Origin: Atopsyche davidsoni
Taxonomy: Eukaryota; Arthropoda; Insecta; Trichoptera; Hydrobiosidae
DNA: 64,000 nt
Direction: 5' to 3'
NCBI GenBank assembly: GCA_022113835.1
Contig: JAILWY010000008.1
Span: 2,782,001 to 2,846,000 of the forward strand
The position numbers and the translations under genes were made by a program. This document shows, in pieces, positions 33,201-44,184 of the stretch; position 1 is the first letter of the stretch, and each line of letters opens with the position of its first letter. The notes under the pieces are model-generated. The model searched no databases and was not told where the DNA came from. It saw only the letters and a list, made by a program, of their open reading frames with translations.

Positions 33201-33801
33201 TTTATTTTATGTTAATATACTATCAATTTTATATTTTTGAACAACCTTATTTTATCACGTTGAAGAATCTTTAGAGGTTTTCTTTAACTATTGCATTATT
33301 TTGCAAAAAAATACTGCATATTTATCGCTTCCTCGAAATATAAGATCAGCAATCACATTTTTAAATTAAAAAGAAACATAAATTTATAATATATTTTCAA
33401 TATAATAAAAAGACGTGACCATACGACATTATATTTCAAACCATATATTATTTCATTTTAAAGCGTACTTTCAAAACCATGAAAGACTTTAAATCACATT
33501 GATTTAAAATAAAATACAAACTGTAAATATATTTTATGGTTATTTACTTTACGATACTCTAACATGTCAAAAGTACAACCTTAAAAAAAAATTATTATAG
33601 TACTTTTACCCAGACTTCGTATTAAACGTTACAGGTTGTTTTTCATTCATTTCGTTATTTACTGCACACCGTGTAGTCTTGTTTATTTAGTTCAGTTATT
33701 AAATCTTTTACACTGGGTGATTCTGAATAATGCGGATTACCTAGAGCACTGTGTGAATAAAATTTGCTTTGTTAATAATTAGTAGGAAATAATATTTATA
33801 T

Positions 33802-33809
33802 ATGTATAT
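33802..33809. repeat. Left 8 bp target-site duplication of the hAT-like element
   Basis: ATGTATAT, identical to 36010-36017 on the other side of the element. Confidence 0.85.
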
Positions 33810-36009
33810 TAGGGTGTCCCTTATATGACCAAAAAAAATTTTTTTTCAAATTTCGAAATGCATACCCTCTACATTTTTTACTAATGCTATAAGATACTCA
33901 AATATAAAATTTCATCTTTCTAGAAAAATTGCAACTAGTGCCGACCGAGCTTCAAAGTTTAGTAAAAAACGTGTTTTGTCTTGATATTTCGGTCTGGTAT
34001 AAAATCATTATAAATGCAATAAATTAAGTGAATAATAGTAAAAATTCAATTAAATGAACATTAATCTTTAATCAAAAACATAAAGTAATAACAATCAGCC
34101 AGGGTAACTTTTTTATAGAGTTGTTTTTTTACAGTCCGGATACAATTTTCTATGTTCCTGGACACAGCGCAGCAAGAACTGTTTTTGTTCTTCTTCAGCC
34201 GCGATAAGTCCGTTAAAATCTTGCATCATTTTACCAGCCCTTTCAGCAGTATCATTCACAACCCTCAAATAACTTATTTTTCTTTTTGCTTCCACAAAAG
34301 CACTATTATTATTCCAAGAAGATACATCTTCCTTTAGAAAACTGTCGTCGATCTGCAGTCGTGATAAAAATTGTTTGCTCTTTTCCGATACGAAATCATC
34401 CAGTGTTTTACAAACATGAGCAAACATCTTGTAGAGTCTTTTTGTCCTTCGCAGTTATTCTGCATTGTGACTGAAGTAACACATTTTTAAAGAATAGATC
34501 GCTCTCGCCATCCAGCGTGCCTGATGCATGGCTTTGGGGGGGCTTAGTTTTAATTTTTCCTCTGAGTCTCCTCCCAAAAATATTACGCACAGTTCGACCA
34601 ATTTGCGGTAGTCATCTCTTACATAACTTTTGTCTAATTCTGCCTTATAAAATATTAAAAAAGCTTGAATGTCTGTCTCGGCAACACGTTGTTTTACGAA
34701 ATTAAGAGATGGTTCAATGTTACTAGCGTCGATGTTTTTCCAATTTTCTCTGAACTTTTTAAACATTGGAGTATCTGGGCTACTAGTAATTTACTTAATT
34801 TTGCTTTCAAAGACAGCTTTTAGGACCAATTCATAAACATGATGCGGACAGACGAGCAGCAATTCTCTTCCTAAAGTTTCTCCAAAATAGCACAAGCTCC
34901 ATTGAAACGGCCAGTATTGAAAGCTGTTGTGTCGCAGCACATTATTTGTACTTTATCGTGAAGGTTCTAGTCAAAGAGAGCTGTTGAGACAGCCTTAGCT
35001 TGATGTTTTTCAGAAGAATGTTCTAGTTTTGGCCCTGCAAGAAGTTGTTCCTTATCGTCAAACGAAGCAATAACTGGCAAGCGTTCTTCTTTAGAACTTC
35101 GTACATCTAACCCGGGTAATAGTTTTCCATCCCAATAGACTGTGACTACGTCGGGTACATTACTTCCAAAGAAGTCAGATTTTATTGCTTCTGCCCTTGA
35201 TTTTCTAGTTTCAGCAGCTAGTGGTTATCTTTGTCTTACAACCCTTTCCTCTTCTTCCAATCGTCGTTGTTTAGATCTATCTTCTTTTTCCGACAATTTT
35301 TTATCAACACCACCTAAGCATCCTGGTCGATCTGGCTCTCTCTGTTTCATTAAAAATAATTTATCTTACTCTATTTTCATTCTCTCAAAAGCATCAGCAT
35401 GTGCAATATCAAACAAATTATCAAGATCAATTTTGAAATTGTTCTCACGGCTCTTGAACGTAACCTGAGTTTTCTTACAATTTTTTTGCAACTCTCTCCA
35501 AACATGATATAAATCAACAAGTTTCTTCACGCAGTTAAAATATGCCCTTGTTGGAATTCTTGCTTTTTCCCAATATATGATGCACTCCCTAATCACAAGA
35601 TTTTCACTTTCACTAACAATCAGTTTAACCTCACGAATATTGTAAAATAGGACCGAGGGAATTTGTCGATTAGATGGTAATTTTGCACCATTTATTTGAT
35701 ATCTAGGCAAACCGATAAGGAAATTATTTTGTTTATCACTCCGTAATTCCACCGACATGTTAACGCACTAAACAATGGAGCACTACTAATCTCAAAAATC
35801 ACGTATGAAATGACAAATAAAACATGCAGTTACAAGTCACAGCGCAGTACTTACGCAACTTGTATGGACAAGTTAAAATCGCAAGTCGGCACGGGTTACC
35901 GTTTATAAATCGAACTAATATTTTTTTCTAGACAATATAGAGTTATTACTAAACTTTTAAGAAGGTATGCGTAAAAAAATATTGAACTTGAATTTTAAGG
36001 GACACCCTA
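33810..36009 (-). mobile_element. hAT-like DNA transposon, 2200 bp, defective
   Basis: Both ends start TAGGGTGTCCCTTA: 33810-33823, and its perfect inverse at 35996-36009. The element is flanked by an identical 8 bp duplication ATGTATAT (33802-33809, 36010-36017). An 8 bp duplication and a TIR beginning TAGGG are standard for hAT transposons. Subterminal similarity continues with GCATACC about 50 bases inside each end. It carries one broken transposase on the minus strand (next entry). Intact ends and duplication suggest it has not been rearranged since insertion. Confidence 0.88.
34113..35758 (-). pseudogene. hAT-like transposase, multiply broken
   Basis: Reads from ATG 35758 (MSVELRSDKQNNFLIGLPRY) to the stop at 34113 through several stops and at least one frame change. 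First break: a TAA after ERMKIE (about 35363). Pieces in order: an N-terminal block to 35366; DKLFLMKQREPDRPGCLGG; VVTVYWDGKLLPGLD, whose Asp (35129-35131) could be catalytic D1; QIMCCDTTAFNTGRFNG, with D2 at 34931-34933; LLVCPHHVYELVL, a CxxH motif at 34839-34850; HQARWMARAIYSLKM, an RW motif at 34512-34517; and VVNDTAERAGKMMQDFNG, with the Glu at 34242-34244. The order D, D, CxxH, RW, E is that of hAT RNase H-like transposases. Proteins with these phrases are widespread in arthropod genomes, usually unnamed. Assignment to hAT is inference from motif order, TIR and duplication. Confidence 0.78.
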
Positions 36010-36017
36010 ATGTATAT
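36010..36017. repeat. Right 8 bp target-site duplication of the hAT-like element
   Basis: ATGTATAT, identical to 33802-33809. Confidence 0.85.
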
Positions 36018-36019
36018 AC

Positions 36020-37105
36020 AATATTGTTTACTGGTGAAAACAGTATAGCATTAAATAAATGCTTTCTTTGATTCGGTACAAAGTCTGGGTTTATTTTGAG
36101 GGAATAAATGAAATGGTCCGAATGGAGTCGCGGCGTCTGTTCTGGAAAATGAACATTTCTCACTGCAGTTGACCGGATAAAGAAGTACGACGGCGAGTAA
36201 TGTCGCCTTCCTTTTTCCTCTTTTGCTCATTACCCAAGCTTAACGAAGAGCAAGCAGGACGGAATTCGTATTCAACTATAGCGCCGAAATGGTTATATGT
36301 GATTGTTTATCTTCAACGAGTAAAAATCTTTGGCTTGTTTGACAAAACCAAACTCGAGTCCGGTTTCAGATCGGATGTTTTACAAATAAAATTGTTAATT
36401 AAAAGAAATAAAATATATTCTTATATAATTATCTCGTCAGTGTTGTTGTGTAACAAGATAAATATTTGTTTCACATCCAAATTTTTTGGTCAGTTTATCA
36501 AACTATTTCATGTTAACCTGAAGCGTGATTGTAGACCATTTTTTACTGAGAAATTTCTGGATGACTAATCGTAGAAAACAAACGTTAGAAAAAAATTATA
36601 ATTTCTGACCACTCTGGCAATATATAAAGAACAGATATGCTTACTATTGTATTAAATTAAAACCTCTAAAAATTGTTTGATTAAACACAATAATATGCAG
36701 TATTGCCTTATGTCGTATTTTTGATACAAAACCATTTTATTAACTAACTGCTTCATACTAAATAACTAATTAAAAGATGCTAAAAATGCTAAAAAAAATG
36801 CACTGAAAAATTAAATGATGCGTTTCACGGTTATGTATTCAAGCATTTATTAAAAATAATATGATCATAATATTTTTTGGGTTTTATACTGCTAAGTGAT
36901 TTTTGACATTCAATATTTTCACTGTTTGTGCCAAAAATTAACATTAAAACATGAAAAATATTTTACTCTAGAAATATTGCATTTTAAGTGTATTATCTCG
37001 ATTATAAACAGTAAAAGTAATTTTCAATTGCTGACTAGATATTTTTAGACGAACTATAAGAACTAAATGGTCGTTAATCATAATCGTTGTTTTTTTTGTT
37101 ATTGT
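36020..37105. other. Intergenic; one long unsupported frame
   Basis: The plus-strand frame 36200-36568 (122 codons, MSPSFFLFCSLPKLNEEQAG at its start) is the longest single-frame stretch nearby. It is rich in Ile, Lys and Phe after residue 40 and shows no motif, so it is taken as chance. Nothing else was recognised. Confidence 0.35.
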
Positions 37106-37109
37106 ATAT

Positions 37110-37200
37110 ATTTTAAATATAACACTTGAGTGATTTTTCCACATGTTAGTTTTAATTAAAATGGAATTCCACCGAGTACTTTCAGTCAAAAAATTTATTG
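37110..37200 (+). repeat. Family B fragment
   Basis: AACACTTGAGTGATTTTTCC, ACATGTTAGTTTTAATT, then AAAATGGAATTCCACCGAGT and ACTTTCAGTCAAAAAATTTA join the two outer parts of family B with the middle deleted. Confidence 0.65.
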
Positions 37201-37534
37201 TTATTATATATTACCTGTACAAATAAGTTTTAAAGGATTTTTTTCTAGTTTGACGCTTTATTGTGAAAAAATTGTTACAAGTTCATTTTTCAATGTATTG
37301 TCCATCTCAAAAAAATGATGTGTCTTTTGATGCGATCCACGAATCGATCCAATTTTGGACTTCTTCAAAAGAGCGGAAGTGCCGAGACCCATACAGCTGA
37401 AATATATAGTGAAAAACGAAAAAATCAAGTGTTACATAAATAAACGATTTTAACTCTTCTCGTGATACCGGAGTGATTTAAAAAATCGTTTAAGAATACT
37501 TTCTCTGATTTATTTTAAAATTTAAAAGCTCCCC

Positions 37535-37680
37535 CTGAAAATGGGGAGATAAACACGCGGGGGTGGCGCAGGTTGGACGCACTGTTGGGGGTAGTTAGCG
37601 GGGTGAGACCGCACTAAGAGGGGTAATAAATCTGCAAACCCCCGCCCCGCCCCGAGCAGACCCGCGGTCATTCCAGGTTA
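37535..37680. other. G-run-rich patch
   Basis: Runs GGGGGTGG, GGGGG, GGGG and GGGG occur at 37559-37622, followed by C runs (CCCCCGCCCCGCCCCG) at 37639-37654. The region could form a stem or a G-rich structure. No gene seen. Confidence 0.4.
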
Positions 37681-37785
37681 TCCTGCACCACGAAACACAT
37701 AGACGCTTTTTTGTGCTAAATAATCCTGAAAATGGTGCAGATTTTTTTTTCTACGCTTTTCCACATGTGTATTTAGTTTATTGCA

Positions 37786-37900
37786 CGAGGGCGGTCCGAT
37801 AAGCACTTGGCCTACAAAAGAAAAAAGTGGCGATTTTTTTAGCTCGATACACTTGACCCGGCGATGCTCCAACTTCTTTAACCCATCTGAAAAATACGAT
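37786..37900 (-). mobile_element. mariner fragment, one end only
   Basis: CGAGGGCGGTCCGATAAGCA matches the 10385 mariner end. After a small internal deletion it joins TAGCTCGATACACTTGACCC, the C-terminal coding end, and stops near 37900. The other TIR is absent and no clear TA is seen at the break. Confidence 0.8.
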
Positions 37901-38240
37901 TTTCCGCTTTTCTGATCTAATTTTTCGAGAAGACAAATCCGAAGGTAAGGCTCAAACTACGTGGTGTTTTATTATATGCTTGTAATAAGTGATGACCATA
38001 GCGTTTTAGATCGTGATTGAAACCCCAGTTTGCCATTATTGTAGATCTGATTGCGATGTAGGCAATCAGAGTCAAGTGACCCCCATTGCCCACACAGCCT
38101 AACTTCAATGAAAAAAGGCACTTTAGCCATCATGCTAAACCTTCTGTTGACGAACCGGTACTATTGATGCTGGGTAAAAGCTAAACCCGGAATCCCAGTT
38201 AGTCAAACATTAAATTATCCAACCATGAAACACATACATA

Positions 38241-38431
38241 CGAGGGCGGTCCGATAAGTACTTAGCCTACAAAAGAAAAACGAAAATTTTGGAATAGTGG
38301 TGATTTAGCGATTTGGCTACTGTCACACCTTGTGTGACAGTAGCCAATATTAAAGTAAAGTAACAGTAAATCTCTCTTGCGATACTAGCACCATCGGGCA
38401 GTGAGTCTTAGTACTTATCGGACCACCCTCG
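38241..38431. mobile_element. 191 bp MITE derived from the mariner family
   Basis: Both mariner ends are kept (CGAGGGCGGTCCGATAAGTA and its inverse), flanked by TA at 38239-38240 and 38432-38433. About 1.1 kb of interior is missing. Inner remnants match 10405-10450 (AAAACGAAAATTTTGGAA) and 11610-11650 (TCTTGCGATACTAGCACCAT). The centre holds a hairpin with arms GGCTACTGTCACAC (38315-38328) and GTGTGACAGTAGCC (38332-38345). Confidence 0.9.
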
Positions 38432-38434
38432 TAT

Positions 38435-38955
38435 GTGTTCATATAATAGACTGTACCTCTCGATGAATACCTTTTCTACAACGAACTCCGTTTATTTTGA
38501 AGCACTCTACATTTGCGAGTAGACATCAAATTAGTAAAGCAAAGTGGCTAGAAAATTAAAAACATTTATGATTATTTTAAATCTTTTAGCAAACATTCAT
38601 ACTTGTTGTATTAATGTTTATTGAATCGTTTAAACTTAAATTCATTATATAAAAATGTAAAATATCTTGTAAATAAAAATAAGAAATCCAAGGTAAAATA
38701 TGGTAATTTTAGGAGACATCTAATACTATTTGTTTACTTGAACGTAGAAATACCTCTTTAATTTCACATATATATTATTGTAAAATAACCCAGTATGGTT
38801 GTTAAATGTAAACATATTTAATAAGCCATTATCTTCATGTATATATAATGGCGTTTCATTGACCTGTCGCGTTGTTAAGATGTGATTTATACGACTAATA
38901 GAAGTCTCAATTAAGGTCAGAATTTTATATAAAAAAAACGATGATCGTTTTGTAA
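38435..38955. other. Intergenic, nothing recognised
   Basis: AT-rich, chance frames only. Confidence 0.3.
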
Positions 38956-38961
38956 TTCGCA

Positions 38962-39003
38962 GTGAGAGAGAGAAAGTGAGAGAGAGAGCGAGAACGAGAG
39001 AGG
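38962..39003 (+). repeat. Imperfect GA microsatellite
   Basis: GAGAGAGAGAAAGTGAGAGA continues as GAGAGCGAGAACGAGAGAGG. The 97-codon minus-strand frame that crosses it gets its Ser/Leu run from this repeat. Confidence 0.8.
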
Positions 39004-39004
39004 G

Positions 39005-40555
39005 CAATTCGTTAATCAATAAATCATCAAATATACATTATATGGGACGGACTGGTAACCCTTGGCCCTGGCTCAGGCCCGGACTGGGTGTGAAACGAGC
39101 GGCGATTTTTCAATCACCTAAATAATTCATCCGGCCCTCGAGCTGTGAGCACCCTGTTAACTTATGCATGCTTTGCCTGCCGCAGTATTGTGGTAATTGT
39201 TTTTCATTATTTTTTCGTAATTATGACCATTACAAATACGAATTTTTAAGCTGCAAGTACCTGCGGTCGAGATTAAGAAATCTCACGTAATGAGGTTTCT
39301 CGTCTCTGTTGATAATAAATATCTTGAAATAGACACAAAATATCCCTATTTTTAACTAATAATAAAATTTATATTTTGAAGACAATTTAGAAGCATTTCT
39401 TGCTTTTTTTATATTACTTAAAAATTACGAATCAATTTAATTGATTACTTCGTGTATCAAAAATACTTTCAACGACGTCAGCGATCAAATATCTGTCAGG
39501 TTGGATAGCCTAAAAATGTCGTCAAAAATCACTTGTGGTTTAAGTTTTATAAATATATTCTCTCAAGAATGGCAGGGAAAATGATGTTTAGGGGAAAATT
39601 TCCAATTCCCCCGGGCATATCAAAAATCCTATCAATAATGGAAAATGATACTGTAAAATATATATTTGAATGTACGTTGAATTTTTAACCATTTTTTTTC
39701 TATTTATTATGAAGATCAAATTTTTCTTATCGTAATTTGAGACATATTGAAAAAAGCTGAATTGAAAAATAACAAAAAATACAAGCTTAGTATATTTAAA
39801 GATTTCATAAATTAATGCTTAAATATCAAATAAAAGTATTATTTTATTTTGAAGTAAATTATTTTTTTTTTCTGAAAAATCTGTTATAATATTTGTGCCA
39901 TTTTTGTTTATTAATTCTGGACACGTTCAATATTAAAAATTTTCTTTAAATGAAAATCGAGAAAAAAATCGTTCAGCTCTCAAAAAGCAATGCGGCCTTA
40001 TACCCAAGAAACTAATAAATAAATACTCGTACATACAAATACCTGAAAATTATATCATATTTGCTCATATTTAATAATGTGAGCCATAGTAATATATATT
40101 TCGATTTTCCTTTCCCAAACCTTTCGTACTATTGGCATTTTTACTTGAGTTTTTTACTTGAATTGAAGTGAAATATTCTAAAATAACTTTGTTTCATATT
40201 TACCAGAGTTCATTCAATGAAAAATATGCAACAAAAACAACGCAAAAGGGCGCAGAACCGCCATTGCCTGCGTCGCGGTTCCTCGAATGGGACGCCAAAG
40301 GTTGTGAAAAATCGAGGAACTCGACTTAGATAGCAGACGGAAAATTCCTGAAAACTCTTGCAGCTGAAAGGAAACTCTGAGAAAATCATCTCCTAGAATG
40401 CGCCACCCACAGCGCAGCGGAAATCACAATTGAACGGAAATACTTTTTTGTTTATTCTATTTTCGCTCAATTCTTACGGGGTATTTTTTTTTGACTCATT
40501 CAAACACAAGAAACTAGTATAGGTTTTTTTTTTTGCCTTTTTTATTTGACATTCA
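39005..40555. other. Intergenic with two GC-richer patches
   Basis: 39045-39150 (GGACGGACTGGT, GGCCCGGACTGGG) and 40235-40445 (GGGCGCAGAACCGCC, GCGTCGCGGTTCCTCG) stand out from AT-rich DNA. Neither holds a convincing frame or a known repeat. Confidence 0.35.
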
Positions 40556-40560
40556 TATTT

Positions 40561-41096
40561 AAGTTTTTTTGATCATTTTCTAGTCCGTTTTGCGAAAAAT
40601 CGACTGCACCAATCAAAAAAGTTTAAATGCAAAAAATTTTATACATCCCTTCTTCCGAACAGGATACATTTGCATTTCTTATAAATTTACTATTAATATG
40701 ATAAATACGTGTTTTTCCGATTGAAGTGTAGGAATTTAGAGATTCGTCATGTCCCTTTTCCAAGAGTCCCAAACATTTAAAATTCTTTTTTTACAATTGG
40801 AATTAAAAGATTTAATATTAACCCTGTGCGATACATTATTTTAAAAATTAAAAAAAAAAAAATCTCTAACAAACTTTGGTTTTGAAAAAACATCATTTTA
40901 TCAATTTTTTTTAATATCTTCAAGATTTTATTTTACCCTGAAAATGGACGTTAATTAAATAATAAAAAATACATAAATATTATTTATAGTTTTTTCAATT
41001 CTTTGTAAAAAAAACCTACTTTCGGCATAGAAAAATAAAGTGACAATTAAATTAATTAAATGACACTATTGCGCCAGGTAATGGACTGCCTCTGGT
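40561..41096 (-). repeat. Family E repeat, copy 3
   Basis: Inverse orientation of 7307-7833. It keeps the end CCAGAGGCAGTCCATTACC (complement of 41076-41095) through CGCAAAACGGACTAGAAAAT (complement near 40573-40597). Confidence 0.8.
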
Positions 41097-41099
41097 GTT

Positions 41100-43440
41100 T
41101 TTTTGATTTTTAAATACTATAAAAAATTGTTGTGTCTTTAATGAAAGCACCAGAATACGAAGAGACTGTAGTTTGTTTTAAACCTTGTTATTATGTATAT
41201 TTTAAAAAGCACAGTTTCATCTGCAACCATAATGTTTTGAGTTAACAAACCACTGAAAATGCTCATTAGCATAGGCAACTGAAAACCAAAAGCAAACCTT
41301 TCTAGAAAAGATTCAACACCCATAAAATATTTACGAGATATGAAAACTTAATTGTGAGTCAGTTAAGTAACTCATTACCAATGGTATTAATGAAAGAGAG
41401 GATCACTGACTACTTCTCCATGTTTTGTGCGAGTAGATTCTTTATGCGGTTATGATTCATAAAAATAAGAATCGTCAAAACGTCTGCCATGAGATTATTA
41501 CATTTTTACGCAATCATACTGAGACTAGCTTTTATATAATTATAATAATATATCTAACTGACTTTTTGTTTATTTTCCACGGTGGTGATTTTCGTGTAGG
41601 TTGTTTATAAATAATTGGAAAACAACTGTGTGTGTGTAAGTTTTGCTTAGTTTTCAAGTATTAATTTATAGTTATAAGCACTCCAAGGATTTTGAGTTAT
41701 CAAAATTATTTAAGTAATTAGATAGTAAATACTGATAACAAGTGGTGGTAACACCTTGCTTATCCGAGGCCATTCAATCTCCGATGCTGATATATATCAC
41801 TCCATTCCATTTGCACCCCCGAGCCCAGGGGGTTGATAATCCCCCATTTCTCTGGCATTTGTCATTCGCTGGTACATTAGAGGGAAGTTTTGTGGCCTCC
41901 CACCCCCAACCCTAGTTTTGTTTCTGTCGTTAAAGGCATACTGCTTAAATTGCTTTAAGCGAACAATCGCATGGTTTTACCTCATATTAAAATAGTAAAT
42001 TATGCCTTCTTAAATAATTTGTGAAAAATTAGGCTCTTGTTAATAATTATTTATTGAAATTTATATAAGATAAATCCTTGGAAAAAAAAACCTATAACAA
42101 AACTGAATAAACTACCTAATTTTAACAACCTCATATAGTATATATTTTTATCTTTGTTTTACACTTTTTACTAACATCAGTAATTTTTTTTTTTAATCAA
42201 ATATAATAAATTCATGTTCATAGTGTAACAATTTTTTAAGTTAATTCTAAAGTGCGTTTTAAAATTTAATTATAAAAGTATAGTTTTATATTAAAAATTT
42301 ACCAGCCAAAAAAGAAGAAGATATAATAATTTTTTTAACTACTCTGTACACTTTTTAGAGTTTCTTTGATCAAATACATTATTTAAAATGTTACTAATTT
42401 TAGAAATATAAAATACTTTTATTTGTTTAAGCCAAACATGCAAATTATTGTGTAAACATGCAAGAACTTGAACCGTTTTATGCAATTGCATTACTTTTCT
42501 GAAGTGAATATTTACTGACTCTTGAATAAGCATGACTCTGAAAATACACAATCAAACTATTTATTTTTGTATTAGGATATGTTTTTAAAGACAATTTAAC
42601 ATGAATTTATATTTAAAAAAATAACTATTAAATAAATAAAACATACATTCACGCAAAACTTCAATTGTAAATGCGACCATAAATTGTGAGTTTCAAAGTA
42701 TAATTTTATTCTTTAAAAACAGACACACCTTTAGAGCAAAGTATCCATAAAATATGGACTAAATAAAAACAAAAATAAAATTAACATCCAGCAGTCATTG
42801 TTATTCTATCTCCATTTTCAGAATTCTCTTAAATAAAACAGAAACATAAGGGGAATTAGCAAAGAAACATTACAGCCAACCGCAAAAAAGATAATAAGAA
42901 ATGTGTTCCCAAAACAATGCAAAAAAAGCTGCAAAAGGGCATTAAATTTCAATTCTTTACGATTTATTCCCTTGCATTTTTGCTTTTTTCGTCCGTTTAG
43001 ACGGGGAGGTACTCGGGGGAGAGAGAAATGTGACCCCCGTGGCTAGAACGATAATGCTCCCCCCCAATGTTCTAAGAACGATTTTAACAATATAGCAGTG
43101 TACACTTTGTATTGTTTTTTTTTTTTTTTCCTGCTCATATAAATTATTTCTATGGACAAACGCTCAGCGGTGTTTTTTTCTTTGAGACACAGGACCAGAT
43201 TGGGAACGTGACGCTCAAAAAATTAAATTTTTCGAAACTTAGGGAAAGATTGATGTGACCATGATCAATATAAAAAAAGTGTATTATAATATAAAAAATT
43301 TGATTCGAAGTATTACGAATTATATTTTTGTTATTTTGGAAATCCTGAAAAATGTTTCAAATATATTTCTTAAACGATGATACTTGAGAAAACACTCACA
43401 AACGAACTCGAAGGTATCATCTATGCAAGTAAACTATTAC
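41100..43440. other. Intergenic, no gene recognised
   Basis: AT-rich. GC-richer patches at 41755-41930 and 43000-43060 (GACCCCCGTGGC, GCTCCCCCCCAATG) have no supported frame. The minus-strand frame at 42339-42551 is AT-driven. Confidence 0.35.
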
Positions 43441-43443
43441 ACA

Positions 43444-43874
43444 CTAAAGGCGGGGCGGGTACTAGTACCCGTTTCGCGGACTGCTGTCTAAAACCTTTTT
43501 AAATGTGTTTACTCTAAAAGCGGCAGAAGGTCATTTTACTCTTTAGGTTTACAGCTCGTAATGTTTGTTTGGGACTCGTCAACGTTACTTCTACCAATAC
43601 TGTCCAGTGATTCTGAACAAAGTGACAATGAAGAAGTGGAGTGGTCAGAGAATGATGATCCTCCAATTATTAAACAATTTTTAAGATAAATTGATGTTGT
43701 TGTGATGCCAAGTAATCCGCATAGTGTGTATGAAGTGGTTCAACTTTTTATAGGAAACGATTTATTTGATTACATGCAAATCAAAGAGTGTATAGACTAG
43801 ATTTCGCACGCACAATTTTACGCGAATTTTACCCGCTTCGCACATCAGTTTAGTCAATTTGGTTACCCGCTTAA
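43444..43874 (+). mobile_element. piggyBac-like remnant, internally deleted
   Basis: The right end reads GGTTACCCGC then TTAA at 43871-43874. The left end reads CTAA (43444-43447, possibly a mutated TTAA) then AGGCGGGGCGGGTAC. Both ends carry a GCGAARCGGGTA-type inner motif in inverted orientation. A perfect palindrome CGGGTACTAGTACCCG lies at 43455-43470. It encloses a short piggyBac-type N-terminal frame (next entry). TTAA is the piggyBac target; the ends are imperfect, so the exact boundaries are tentative. Confidence 0.5.
43561..43800 (+). pseudogene. piggyBac-like transposase N-terminus, broken
   Basis: From ATG 43561 the frame gives an acidic stretch (LSSDSEQSDNEEVEWSENDD), a stop TAA at 43687-43689, then NPHSVYEVVQLFIGNDLFDY and MQIKECID before TAG at 43798-43800. 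An acidic N-terminus followed by a V-Y-E-V-V-Q-L-F-type helix is the start of the piggyBac (DDE_Tnp_1_7) domain. The catalytic core is absent, so this is a deletion derivative. Confidence 0.6.
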
Positions 43875-44034
43875 TGTGTGTTGACATTTTTTTTTTCAAA
43901 TATGAAGTATTACAAATGAAATCAGTATGCTTGGGATACATAAAAAAATATATTTTTTAAAATAAACATTGAAGCATTTGAGTAAAAGGTTTGAAGTATC
44001 AAAGAATCGTCGACGTGTATGAGAGGTTAGTGTG

Positions 44035-44180
44035 TTTTTTTGTACCATTTCGGTCCTGGTGGTGAGATCCTTACGACAGTGACTAAGCCCTCAGTTTATT
44101 AAGATAAACGAGGGCCGCCGCCCTCCATGGGCCCCGGGCCACCCCAACCCCCTCGTCCCAACGACACCACCATGAAGAGA
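44035..44180. other. GC-rich patch of unknown origin
   Basis: Contains GAGGGCCGCCGCCCTCCATG, GGCCCCGGGCC and a C-rich run, framed by GGTGGTGAG (44058) and CGACACCACC (44161), which are loose inverses. It could be the core of an unknown non-autonomous element. No frame supported. Confidence 0.3.
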
Positions 44181-44184
44181 TAAC

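Noticed and set aside
34152..34705. Plus-strand frames across the hAT-like element
   Set aside because: Opposite-strand shadows of the transposase remnant.
36200..36568. 122-codon plus-strand frame
   Set aside because: No motif, no splice context, and AT-driven residue use after the first third.
38726..39019. 97-codon minus-strand frame
   Set aside because: Its N-terminal Ser/Leu run comes from a GA microsatellite and the rest is AT noise.
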